From Ilex aquifolium (lineage: Eukaryota > Streptophyta > Magnoliopsida > Aquifoliales > Aquifoliaceae), in assembly GCA_951799425.1 (NCBI GenBank), contig OX637391.1, forward strand, positions 50,749,069 through 50,813,068: a stretch of 64,000 bases of DNA. The letters are read 5' to 3'. Positions 10,561 through 22,690 of this stretch are shown in pieces (position 1 is the first letter of the stretch; every line of letters begins with the position of its first letter). The translations under genes and the position numbers were made by a program. The notes beneath the pieces were generated by a model. It searched no databases. It worked only from the letters and a program-made list of their open reading frames with translations, and was not told the origin of the DNA.

Positions 10561-12372
10561 GTTTTAAAGCTACTATAAGATGGGGTCATGGCTATTTTTC
10601 GTTACCATTCTTTTTTTTTTTTAACACGATTTCGCTACTATTCCAAAACTAGTTTGTTCTTTTCTCTTTGAACTGTATTCCAAAACTAATTTACAGTCTT
10701 AGATGTTAGTTAAATTGATTTGCATCAATAATTAATTTGTGATATTCAGAGTATATTTGGACACAAAATTATTGCTAGTAGACTTATATAACAATTTTGT
10801 TGGATTATGCGTGTGCATGTCCTCACCGATTTTGCTACCAAATCAGGAACCCGAGGCCTAACTAAGTGTCTACCATTTCTATCAATGGACATTTGATCCA
10901 ATAATACTCTTTGCATCATGAAAATTTTACTTTCTTAAGATCAAGGGTTCAAAGTTCTCCGTCTCCGTGCCTCTCCCCCACCAAAAAAAAGGTGTCTACA
11001 ATTTCTAACTAAGCCTTAGCATTTGGGCCATGGACCATAGGGATGTGGGTCAATTTTGCTCACGATTGGTCAGAAAGCCCGATGGATAGGGATACAGGCT
11101 ACATTCTTTCATCTAGGTCCGCTGGGTAAACTCGTGGTCCAGCCCATGAGCCTGCCAATATCACAACTATGATTGTTCTTTAATTTCAGGATTCTGAGTG
11201 TTAGTATCATATGATGTGGTTGAATAAATTTTAACACAACACAAAATCAACATAACACTCATAGGCAAGTACTCTGATCTTTGCTCAATTTTGTTTGTCA
11301 ATGTAAAGGCCTTTTTCGTTGTTAAAATTGTTGGAATATATGTGGCTAAATTCCTCGATATTAATTAAGTTACGATTGATGGACAAATCTGGAATATATA
11401 AAATTTTAATCCGTTGGTTAAATATTATATTATGCATGACATATATCATAGATGCATAGTGCATGTATAAATATATATTGCATTGATATAATTGGATATT
11501 TTAGTTGGATTTTTTCTAGTCAATATGGGTAACTTGGCTAGAAGGACCTATCAAGTAGTAAAAAACTAGGTCAAGGTAGTTAATCCTACTTAGAGTGTTT
11601 TAGCCTATTTTGATGGCTAATCAGGTGAGTGGTAACGGCTAGTTGAACGACTAGTTGATACATCTTCCAGTATAAATAAAAATCTCCGGATATAGAGAAA
11701 ATCACCTGTGAAAAACACTCAGTTGTGAGAAAACTCATTAGAGGTGAAATCTCAACTTTACTCCATTTATATCAAAGAAAGTTTCTAACTCTCAATGGCT
11801 TACTCCCTATTCATCACATAATCAAATTCTTGTTCCGCAAATTCTTACAAATATCACTGAAATTTTTTTGTTTAAAGTCTATTTTCTCATTTTTTTTTTT
11901 TTTTGAGATATGAAATTACTGATTAAGTTTGTATGTTCAAATTTTGCTTACGTATCTTTTCCAAATGATAGTATAACTATCTACTTAATCCTTTTTGTGA
12001 CGTATTAAACCTTAGCTAGGATTTTGTCGAGTTTAATTTTAAGAGAATTTCCTTTTGTAAAAGTAATTGCTACATGGATGGTCTCAAGTGGAAAAAATCT
12101 TTGCTTCTAAACCAGTGCCTCAATTTGGCTGTTTTTGCTCTATTTATAACTTTTAAACACTGTAATTCTAAAAATAATTCAAAACTATTAATATCAGAAG
12201 AAATGTCATTTTTAAAAAAATATTCAAAATAAGTACCTTTTTTTTAAACTATAGTTTTTACTTAAAAAAGACTATAATGACTTTTTTGGTTTGGGTTTAC
12301 AGTTTTTTTCCTAGGCTGAGATTTTGTGGGGCAATTTTTGTTTGTGGAGCTTATATTTTTTGGGGGCTTAGA
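10561..12372. other. Intergenic, with a possible copia-type LTR remnant
   Basis: No gene seen. From about 11329 the sequence TGTTGGAATATATG, later AACGGCTAGTT (about 11636) and TATAAATAAAA (about 11673), resembles the start, U3 and TATA of a plant copia LTR. I found no matching end or target duplication. T-rich tracts follow near 11890 and 12240. Confidence 0.35.
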
Positions 12373-12511
12373 CCCCGAGGTGGCGAAGAGCCGACATCGA
12401 AGTGTCAAACTTTTCTGTTGATGTGAGCTCTTGGGGAAGATTAATTTGTTATCCCTAGAGTAACTTTTATTAGTTGAGTGATGGCCCTTCCACCTAGCAA
12501 TGGGATCAGAA
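12373..12511 (-). pseudogene. Plastid 23S rRNA fragment (NUPT), domain V
   Basis: Read on the minus strand, it contains GTGGAAGGGCCATC, then AAAAGTTACTCTAGGGATAA, then CTTCCCCAAGAGCTCACATC, then TTCGATGTCGGCTCTTCGCC. These blocks, in order, are the peptidyl-transferase region of large-subunit rRNA, and CTCTTCGCCACCT points to the plastid rather than the mitochondrial copy. Most differences I can see from the plastid sequence as I remember it are C-to-T or G-to-A. That fits an old nuclear insertion decaying by deamination of methylated cytosines. Confidence 0.85.
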
Positions 12512-13984
12512 GGCGTCTATAAAACCTCAATTTAGATGTTTGAAGGGGTTTCGCAATTTTATATGCTTCATTTCGCTATTAAGCTTCCGCTCAATCCTTT
12601 TTCCCATTTTTTGCACTAGACTTTTCATCAATTTTTCTCAATTGGACCCATTGTATATTGGCAGGTCTTTCCACTAATATGATTGATATATAATTTGAGG
12701 AAAACTTGGAAAAAACACAGACGAGTGTTCTCCTATTCCGACTTCTCCAGAGCCTTCGATAACATAGCCGAGACAGCGACGGATTCTCTGCCCTGAAAAA
12801 TGAAGCGACATAAATTTTGAGAATTCAACAGCTATTATGTATACAATATGTGATAATAAATCCATCCAATCTTTTGTCCTAATGATCAAATGAGTTTCTT
12901 AGAGAGCAATCTCTAGCTGTAACTCTACCCTTCACCACTGGCTGTCATGATCTGTTGGGGCATTTGTCATGATTTCTGTGTAGAAGTGAGTTGGTAGGAG
13001 GCCCCCCACAGTTCATGCAGAATCTGAACTTTGAGTTTTTGATAAGGCTGATCACTAGACTTGGCCCAGCATTTGATATGATGCTTCAATTGAGAGGTTG
13101 ACAATGACTCTGAAAGTAGAGTTCTTGTGGCATGTTGTGATTTTCTGTGCAATAAATCATGTAATGATATACAGGCTTATCAATGCATACTAACATGTAT
13201 TGGTCGAGTCGAAGATTTCCTCCAATATATATATTTTTTTCAATCATTTTTTTAGTGAATCACTTATCACGTATTTAAGTGAGTCTATCACTTATTAATG
13301 ATAAATAATTTTTTCAAAAGAAAAAATGGGGAGAAAAAATGTCCAAAGGGATCTGAATCCCCACATATTGATCTGCAATTGAAAATATCAAGTACATTCA
13401 ACAAAGGTCTTCTGTTGAAAAAAAAATGGTAATTATCTTTACACTATGCATCTCAAGAGAATTCGAGATTTTTTTATAATGGGGGAACTATTCGTACCAA
13501 CACCGGAGTGAATATATATAATCACTCGTAATAACATGCATCATGTAAATTAAGATTCTCTATTGAGAGTCAGAATTCAGATCTCGATAAAGTAATTTAG
13601 AAAGTCTTTTCATCTGAGCTACTTTGATTAGTCAATTCTGACAAGTAAAGTGGTCACACCAAATTGAATGATGCTAAGTACTAACATGTCGTAGTGATTT
13701 CATCTCGAGTTCAATTTCAAAAATCACGTCTCTTTAAAATAGATATAAGATTCTATCACCTATCTCTTTCAGATTCTGATATAGATAGAGAAATTTTGTG
13801 TATTTGGTACGGACTTTTTAGATATTTGATTTGCTGCTTTAAAAGAGTTTAAAAGTTTTTTTTTGGTTGACATCCACAGGCTGGGCTGGGCTGGACTTAC
13901 TGATCTTCAATGGTTCTAGATCACTTACAATTTTGTCTAACTTATAGGTACATTTATTCATGTCACACAAGGCATATTTTATTT

Positions 13985-14200
13985 TATTAGTTTATTGGTT
14001 AGGGTATCCGAGTCAACTTAAACGCACTTCGACTAATCTCCTTTCTAGTCCGGTCAAAGACAGGACATCCACGCCGAGACTAAGGTATTTATAATAAATA
14101 AATCTCTCATGGTCTGATTCCAAAGAGTTGCTAAAATTTAAGCTCATGACGTCTGTGTTTACAACTCATCCCTATTACAACTCGAACTACCCTTGAAATT
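13985..14200 (+). repeat. Dispersed repeat family, copy 1
   Basis: Contains GGGTATCCGAGTCAACTTAA, CTTCGACTAATCTC, CGGTCAAAGACAGG, AAATCTCTCATGGTCTGATT and ACAACTCATCCCTATT. The same ordered blocks recur at about 15035 and 15510. It is probably a short non-coding transposon common in plant genomes; I could not assign a class. Confidence 0.65.
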
Positions 14201-15034
14201 ACACAAGACATATTTTAATGAAAGGGTCAATTAAGAACCACTTCTGGGTAAGCTCAAAAATGGCTAACAGCGAGGAAGGGATACCTATATGTCCCATTTA
14301 GATAGCAGATCAGATGTGAGGAGGGCTAGTGTTTGGCAGGTTTTGGATGATATTTGGGTAAGCACTTGATTAGACTAACCAACTTCCCAGGGGACAAACC
14401 CACCTGATCAAAGCTTAGAGATAAAATGGGTCCTTTATATGGCAATACATTTGATTTTAGACAGTTTAGACTTGCTTCCTTCGGTCATTGTTAGTCTGAT
14501 TACATGCCCATCTTGTCATAACCCAATCTTCTAACTGTAGTTGATTGCACCTCCCAGCAAACTTTTAGCAACAATCACGAAAAATGCCTTCATTCTTGAG
14601 TTGGTCACTGACTCACTTTAGCATTTTTGACTGTCTATTTGGAAAGAATTTTACATATACGTATTGGTGCCATGGTCTCGACTCATGAAAGTCTCGTACA
14701 TTGAGTTACCCATTTTCTTTTTTATTGGGAAAAATTCCTATATGTAAACTGCTTTCCTAGTCTCTCCCCATGAATTGGAAGGTAGAATCAGCAATATCAG
14801 TTCAGTTCACAGTCTAGTTAAGCTGCATTAGTATTCAATATTTGTCCGTCTTTGAAATCATTTCATCCAATAGTAGGGTTAGATTTTCCAAGAATATTTT
14901 TTAAAAAAATAAATTTAATCGATCTCAAATGGTTTTGATAAGAATTTGTTAAATTGAATTGAGCTGAGTTCAATTGCCTTCAAAGTTCAAAGAGAGTATT
15001 TTTTTCGGGGTAGTGTCTATTTTTTTTTTGGTTC

Positions 15035-15240
15035 AACGGTCAGGGGTGTTCAAGTCAATTTATGCGCACCTCAACTAGTCCCCTCCCCTCTCCGGTTCGG
15101 TCAAAGGCAGGTTATCCATCCACTCCGGAACTACTATGGTATTCACGAGGGATAAATCTCTTATGACCTAACCCTAAAAGATTGCCTAGATTCAAACTCA
15201 AGACGTTTTGATTTATAACTCGTCCCTATTGTCATCCTGG
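15035..15240 (+). repeat. Dispersed repeat family, copy 2
   Basis: Same block order as copy 1: GGTGTTCAAGTCAATTTA, CGCACCTCAACTAGTC, CGGTCAAAGGCAGG, AAATCTCTTATGACCTAA and ATAACTCGTCCCTATTG. Confidence 0.65.
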
Positions 15241-15420
15241 GGTTTAGTGTCTAATAGCTTTTGCATCTAAGAAAATCTCTTTTTTTTTTTGTTGGCATTT
15301 TAGTAGGGCTTTCCTGACCAGGACTTTCTTGAGAAATATCAAGGGTAATGCCAATCCTGGTAAGAACCATGATTAGAGAGCCAAACAAGAAACATGGCTA
15401 CAGGAAGCAAAAGATAGGGG

Positions 15421-15500
15421 AATGAACTATGTCTTTGGCTGACCCTAACAAGCTTTAGGGTAATGAACTATGTCTTTGGCCGACCCTAACAAGCTTTTTT
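15421..15500 (+). repeat. 41-bp tandem duplication
   Basis: AATGAACTATGTCTTTGGC...ACCCTAACAAGCTTT occurs at 15421 and again at 15462, a period of 41 bp with one difference in the shared core. Confidence 0.85.
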
Positions 15501-15509
15501 GGGGAGGTA

Positions 15510-15690
15510 TGATTTGGGTGTAGGAGTCAGTTTACATACACTTCGATTAGTCTCTTTTTCGATCCGATCAAAAGTAGGTCATTCAAACCAGGATTAATTT
15601 ATAAGAGATAAATCTCTCATGATCTAGTTCGAGAAAGTTGCTAAATTTTAAATTTAGAATGTCTAAGTTTACAAGTTTTAAGTAATAGTG
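15510..15690 (+). repeat. Dispersed repeat family, copy 3 (more decayed)
   Basis: Contains GGAGTCAGTTTACATACACT, CGATTAGTCTC, CCGATCAAAAGTAGG, AAATCTCTCATGATCTAG and AGAATGTCTAAGTTTACAAG, matching the order in the other two copies. Confidence 0.6.
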
Positions 15691-16588
15691 AGAGTTGGTG
15701 ATTAGACTATCCCACTTTCCAGGGGACAGTCCTAACCAAAGACTGAAGATGAATGGGACCTCTGTGCTTAAAATAATTGTTTTATCCACAAGTTTGTCTA
15801 TGGTTTTGGGCAACACCCCCCACTAGAACTTGTTTCATGGAAAGAAAGAAAAAGACCACTAGAGTTAATTTGCCAATCCAATCACTTCCTCCAATTGTAA
15901 TTGAGAGCAAATATCAAAATTTTATTTCTTTTCCATTCGAACGATTCAGTTTTTATGGAAAATGATTCAGAATATTTAGGTTTTAATGTCTTGTGGTGCT
16001 TTAAGGTGTTTTGTATAGGTTGATAATTTAAACATTGATCAGACCGAAGAGAAAATTAGTTAAAATACGTGTAAGTTGATTCAAATATTCCCGATAGTTG
16101 AAAAAAAAAAATAGTAACTTGTATATTGCAATGGGGTGGAGGGGTGGGTTCTTATTAAAGGTTGAATGAAAGGAGGACATGCCACCATATCAAAATAGGT
16201 GAATAACACTTGTACACTAAAAAAAATTTAAAATTATCAATTTAAACCTTAAATAATTAAAACACTCATATTACACTCTTAAATAGATAAAAAATTAGTA
16301 ATGTAGTTCAAAAGTAAATATTTTTTTGACCTTTTTGAACAATTTTTTTTTTGTTTTATTTGTCATATTATACTTTTTCTATACACAATTATTTGTATAA
16401 TACTTCATTTTACACAGAAAGTTGGTATTCAATTTTCTTAAAAAAGAGCACATTACGACCTTTTTGTTTGATCCAGAATGCAATACAAAAAATTTTATAT
16501 TTTATATTATAAAATAAAAATGCAAAATTTTTTGGATGTATAAAGTGCCATTTATTTTGATACAGTTGTGAGGAAAAAAAGAGAGGAA

Positions 16589-18047
16589 GAATTACACACA
16601 GATCCCCTGAGATTTGTCTCTTAATCACTCAAACTCCCTGATATTTAAAATATTATATACAGACCCCCTGAAATTTGTAAGCGTGTAACACATAGACCCA
16701 TGCCGTCAATATATCCTTTACTAAATTACACCTAGACTCCCTAAATTTTATAAGTGTATAATACTTAAACCCCTCAAGTTAAAATGTTATACTTAAACAA
16801 AAAATACTTCAATTAAAGATAAAATATCAAATATTTTAAATTTTACAACTAAAATTCATATTCGATTATGACATTTTTTAAATAAAATCAAAAATAAAAA
16901 TTAATTTTTTCTTAAAAAATCATAATTAGTATATAATTATACTATCTATTAGAATTGAATTTGGTCGTCTAAACGACCAAATTAAACTATCAAATTACCC
17001 CAATTAAAGTTAGAAGATATTGTGTCTATTACTGTTTAACGTCTTATTTGATTTTTTAGTTTTATTCCAATAAATAGTATACTTGTAAACTAATTATAGT
17101 TTTTTAAGAAAAAATTAGATTTTTATTTTTGATTTTATTTCAATAAATGACATAATAGAACATGAATTTTGGTTAAAATTTATGTTCTACTATGAATGAC
17201 TTAGACCCCTTATTTGATTTTTTAATTTTATTTTAATAGATAATATAATTGTATACTAAAAGGAAGCATGAAAAGTAGAAAATATATACTTTTTATCCTT
17301 TAAGGAAATAACGTAGAAATTATATATTTTCCTTATTTTGTGTTTGGTGGGATAGATGGAAAATAAAAATGATTATTTTTTTTTTTGTTCTTGGTAAGAT
17401 GAAAAAAAAATATTTTTTTATTTTTTATTTTTTTTAAAATTTTATTTAAAAAAAATATAAAAATATATTTTATCATTGTATTTATATATAAAATTAATGT
17501 ATACATAATATATAATTAATAAATATAATATATGTATATATCAAATGATATATAGACAAATAAGATACATTTCAACATAAATAATTAATTTTTCATTTAT
17601 TTTCCTTCCAATTTTGGAGGGATTAATTTTAGTGAGTTGAAAAGAAAGTTCATCCATCAACTTTTCAATATTTCCTTACCAAACATGATATTTTATCCAT
17701 TCTTCAAATTTTTCATCCTTTCATTTTTCTATTGTACCAAACAGAATGTAAATTACGATTTTTTTAAGAAAAAAATTTAATTTTTATTTTTGATTTTATT
17801 TCAATAAATGATACAATAAAATATGAATTTTAGTTGTAAAATTTAAAATATTTGATATTTTATTTTTAATTACAGTATTTTTGGTTTAAGTATAACATTT
17901 TAAACTAACAGATATATTAATAGATATTGATGGTAGAAATCGAAGTATTACGTGTATACAAATTTTAAGTGATTTATATATAATATTTCAAATGTTAAAC
18001 GATTTAAGTGATTAAATGATAAACCTTAAAAGATCCGAATATAATTC
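16589..18047. mobile_element. Long-inverted-repeat (foldback-type) element with inner insertion
   Basis: The left arm (16589 to about 16960) is the reverse complement of the right arm (about 17757-18047). Matching blocks include the TTTAATCACTTAAA-like start, AAAATGTTATACTTAAAC, AAATATTTTAAATTTTACAA and AAATCAAAAATAAAAATTAA. A second partial copy of the right arm occurs at about 17060-17200, so the middle (about 17260-17755) looks like a later insertion. A short palindrome, TTTGGTCGT-CTAA-ACGACCAAA, lies near 16970. There is no coding capacity and no clear target duplication. Confidence 0.65.
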
Positions 18048-19588
18048 ACCCAAAAAAGGGGTGCCGCGCGAGGGGCAATTGATGGTGAAACTCAAAGGGG
18101 AAGCGAGCTTTGAACACAACTGGAACTGGAAAAGTACGCGTACGATGTTAAACTTTTCCAGGATTCTCGCTGTCCGGTTTCTCTACCTAACCTTAAATTT
18201 TGTTAATTTGATTTAATTTAATTACTCAATCAGGATAATTTTATGGTACCAAAATAAAAATTAATATTGTATTAAATATTATTATTTTTTAAAAATTACA
18301 TATACTTGAAGTAATTCACGATCGGGCATAAAATCTTATCATGAATACCTTTAATTTTTTGTAACTTTAACTTTAATAATGTGTAACTTCTTTAAAAGTT
18401 ATAATTTAATCTTTAAAATTGCAACTACCATTGAGCATAAAAAGTTACAAATTTTGATAATACGTTATCGTAGTCATCCTATAGTAAAAAAAAATCTCAT
18501 TTCTATAACTAATATTTGAATTTCTAGACAACTGAAATTCAATTCGAGAGTTCTATCTCAATAATATAATTAGAGAAGAAATATAGGAAATTAAATATGA
18601 ATTTTAACTCACCTTTGTTAAATAATAAATTAAATGCATGCAATTTGGATTGAATCATTATTGGATTTGATGTTAGTATATGCAAATTGAAGTACATGAT
18701 TGAGGCTTAATGAATTCAAATAAAATTTGGATCCTAAATAAAATATCCATAAAAATTATAATTTTTTTAATTGTAAAATAATCTATAATAATTATAAAAA
18801 TATTTATTAAAATAATAAAATTTAAAAGTATGGTATCGAATTTTTTTTTTATATCATAGTCAAGTTCTGCAATAAATTCAACAACTCATTACATAAATTT
18901 CTGGATAAACTCTGAGCTGTTACAAGTCATCAGTTCATTACAGCCAATAAAAGGCAGAGGGCATGATATATTTAAAAATCATATTCAATGCATAATTTAA
19001 GTGTTAAATAATAGGTAACCCTATTCTATTTTTAAGAGAGATTCCAAAATAGATGAATGAAGGACAATGAAGAGGAGGACCATGAAGGTCAAATTTGTAA
19101 TTTTAAAATTTAACAGCGACAGCGGTGATCATTAGATTAATGATTAATCTCAGCAATTTTAAAATTCGTTGAAATGGAAGATCCAAAATTCACCCATAAA
19201 AGGAAAAATTACCAACAAATATAAAAATAAAAAAAGAGAAACACGATATCCATTCAAGAGTAAACTCAAAAATTTGGAAAAGGAGCATACAGTGACAAAA
19301 TTCACGGAGATTTCACAGTAGGAGGACAGAAGGTTAAAATGAAAGAAAAAAAAAGAAAGCTCACTCTTGTGTAGTAAATATATATACACTTGAGGGGAAG
19401 AGAGTGTAATTCTAAGTGTCTCCACAGTCTTCCCAGCAGAGTAACATGGTGACACATCGCCGGAGTATGTAAAACCTTGCTCTCTGCTCCTTCACTAGTC
19501 TACTGCATCTCCGGCCAATAGATCTGCATGGGTCTCTCACGTGCCTCTCACAGAAGCTTATGTTGATCTCTTTCCTCATGCCTGCCTC

Positions 19589-19629
<41 letters not shown>

Positions 19630-19679
19630 GAGAGAGAGAAATTTTATTAGTGTTCTGGTTGAACTCAAGAGAGAAAGCG

Positions 19680-19718
<39 letters not shown>

Positions 19719-21550
19719 TAGTGTTCTGGTGAACTCATGAGGATCACTTGCAAGTTTATACCAGGGGGTGTTTGATTTAGTAGGTGGTCTTCATTTTTGA
19801 AAAGACCAACCAACCCTTTCTACATCAAAGGTCTTCCATGTCTTACGAGGAGCAAATAGTAATTTCTCTGCTCTTATTCCCATTGTGTGAGGGGTACCCC
19901 CACCACCCTATTCTCTCTCTGTCTTTGGTGTCTGTTCCAAATATGGTGTTCATTGATGTTTTGATGCCTAGATGTCCCTTTTTGAAGTAACTAGTGGTGG
20001 ACACGATTACCTTTGTGTTTAATTTTAGAGTGAGATTAGAGGAGAGAGAGTGATTTAAGAGTTATTAAAAATAAATTATGAGGAATAATTACGAGTAATT
20101 AAAAAAACGAGGAGATGAAACATATTATAAGTAATTTAGATGAGGACACCTAGCGTTCATTCAAATTGGAAGTCTCTCTCTCACACACATCCCCGTCCGC
20201 ACCCACACCCGGACTCTCGCACAGGGACGGAACAAAGATTTTATATTAAAAGGGGCCAAATAGTGGCTTAATCAACAATGCTATTCAATCAAGTTATTCT
20301 ATAAGTTGTAGCTAATATTAAATTTTTAATGTACAAAACATACCAAAATAAAATTTTGCATGGTAAATTAAAGTATTATCTGTTTCTAATAAAATAGAAA
20401 AATGATTCAAATTTCTCCAATTGCACATAAACAAATATTATCAATTTAATACACAATCAACAATTTTAGTTTAATTATATGACATAAACACTTGAGTAAA
20501 ACTAAATTCCACATTTATTTCATTACATTGTCAACAATTTTAACACCTATTCATTAAAAAATATAATAATTATAACTCAATTTCATCAAATAACCTAATC
20601 ATTTCTGCTCAATTTCAAAAAATAAATGAGTTTTAAATAAAAAAATATATGCATTTATTGAGTTAAAAAAGAGCAGATAACCCTGCGTTTTACACATTCG
20701 ATCACCTCTAAGATAGAGGACAAAATCTTATGCATTTTACATTTGGTCGCGCCCCGAGACTTGAATTAGTGAGTACCTTTTCTTATTGGGACTTTCACTC
20801 ACTTCAAATATGCCGTTAGAAGCATAATCTTTTTAATATTATTAGGAGGTAATACAATACAAATTAATGAGTTATTAACTTATTACATTACATATATATA
20901 TGTATATGTATATGTATATACGTACATAGGTTTTCTTGAAAACATGAGGTGATTTTTAATTAAAAAAAAGCGACAAAAAAGAGATCTCGCAAAGTGGTTC
21001 TTTCAATTTACCGACACGAGGAGATTTTCAAATATCCTGAAAACAATCTGATTTCGACTAAAAATGTTAGGATCGAGATTAATTTTAATATATTTTTATT
21101 CAATTTTTTTTTCAATGGAAGAACACAACTCATTTATATAAATTGAATTAAATTTGAATTCACAAACGGTAATCTATCTTTGAAAGATATTTAACAAAAA
21201 TAATATTGGTTAAAAAAAATAATTTTAATCTCGTATGAATTAAAATAATTTTGATATGACACGATTTGAAATGTTTGACGCCACATGATTTATTAGTGGC
21301 CCTACTAACCTTATGTGGTGAGGTAATGCATTTAATTCCCACCTTGCATCTCCACTGCTTAGAAGGTCCGTCCCCTTTTGTGAAGTTTCTTGTGTGATGT
21401 GATAGTTAATTTGTTTCACTCCTAGTGGCACAAAGCCACCAAGCATTTAAAATTTCTTTTTTTTTTTTGTCAAAATCAAAAAGATTTTAGAATCGAGGAT
21501 ATTTTGAATACGATCTGTCAATCCGACATTAATGTAGATGATGTCATTAT
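18048..21550. other. Intergenic, microsatellites, no gene
   Basis: The stretch just after 18050 is less AT-rich (GCCGCGCGAGGGG) but shows no domain. GA runs lie at about 19592-19625 and 19682-19712. A CAGGGACGGAAC...AAAGGGGCCAAATAG segment near 20222 and CAGGGGCGGAGCCAC near 24060 look like the same repeat family. The rest is AT-rich. Confidence 0.5.
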
Positions 21551-21879
21551 TAGGGCTGTTAGTCGAACGAGTTCGAGCCAAATTTGAAAAGCTTGTTTCT
21601 TAATCGAGTTTAAAAAATTGTTCAAGCTTGACTCGTTTAGAAAACGAGTCGAGCCTGAACGAGCCAAAAACAAGTCGAGCCCGAGCCGAGCCCGAGTATT
21701 TGCACATAAACGAGTCGAGTCTGTCGAGTTTGAGCCGAGCTTGTAAGACTTGTTTTCTAAACGAGCCTAAAAACTTGTTCAAGTTCGGGCTCGTTTAAAA
21801 AATGAGCCGAGCCTAAACGAGCCGAATCCGAGCCGAACTCAAGCCAAGCTCGAGTAGCTCAGTTTGATTAACAGCCCTA
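21551..21879. mobile_element. hAT-type MITE with perfect 8-bp target duplication
   Basis: A 329-bp element. Its left end TAGGGCTGTTAGTCGAAC and the reverse complement of its right end, TAGGGCTGTTAATCAAAC, match at 16 of 18 positions. It is flanked by GTCATTAT on both sides (21543-21550 and 21880-21887), the 8-bp duplication of hAT elements. The interior is rich in CGAGCC/GGCTCG motifs. It has no coding capacity. Confidence 0.92.
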
Positions 21880-22231
21880 GTCATTATAGATATATGGGAT
21901 TAAAACCCGACTATTTATATCTTATATACAAAAGACATAACCTTGAATATATGATTTTGAAAGGGATAAAATACTCATTACTACGTCGGCGAACAAGAAG
22001 CACTGCACCACCCTCCCTGTAATAATGAATAAATTGTTAGAGATCAGGGTGGGCTAGTCGGAGGCACTCTGATACTTAAGTTAGTAGAGATTTTGAGACA
22101 TAATCTATGCTTATTTATAAGAAAAATTTAGTACGTACCTTTGATTTTAGTTTACTCGACTTTTATAGTCCTTTGGAACCTCCACTTAGATTTCACTTTT
22201 GACAATACTAGGTGGTACGCATTGCGTTTTG

Positions 22232-22690
22232 ATGAGTCCGAAATTAACTGGGTCAGACCTCATAAATCAAGAAGGCCCAAGTCAATAAAAAGCGATCCAG
22301 ACCCAATTAATTAAAAGGGGCTCACGTCACCAAAGTCATTAAGGATCAAGGGAAGGAGGAGTCATCAAGGAGGAGCCAAGGGAACACCCCAAGGGGATGC
22401 CGCCCAAAGGGTCACCCAAGAGGGCGCCGCCCAAGGGAGACACCAAGGGGCGCCGCCCAGGTCCTCTGCCTCTCCTTCGCCCTCTTCGACTCCGTCACTC
22501 CAACTCAAGTCCAACCCAACTCAAAGTCCTCTTCCGAAGTCAACCCAACTCAAATCCTTTTAATAATGATTCTTGTTTGACCGACCTTTATAGTTCAGTT
22601 GTATTAAGTCGGCCTCGACTTTGGTTTGCCGATGTCATGAGTTGTCATTCATTCGGCGTGGTTAGTCACGTGCGTAACACTTATTTCAAA
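22232..22690 (+). repeat. GC-rich LTR-like segment with short internal repeats
   Basis: Within AT-rich surroundings this stretch has three copies of a motif like CCAAGRGGGCGCCGCCCA (22387-22470). It ends with ATTCGGCGTGGTTAGTCACG...GTAACA, reminiscent of Ty3-gypsy LTR ends. No partner LTR or target duplication was found. A frame at 22397-22693 is a by-product of the repeats. Confidence 0.35.

Larger units (their letters stand above)
12512..16588. other. Intergenic with dispersed repeats, no gene
   Basis: Short frames at 12674-12889 and 12967-13152 (minus) lack a recognisable domain. The stretch holds three copies of a dispersed repeat (listed separately), a 41-bp tandem repeat, and a roughly 70-bp motif seen twice (near 14365-14440 and 15699-15765, sharing CCAGGGGACA). 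The rest is AT-rich. Confidence 0.5.

Noticed and set aside
10258..10567. Open frames on both strands over the RABF1 5' region
   Set aside because: They are driven by the GA/CT run and overlap the real first exon in other frames.
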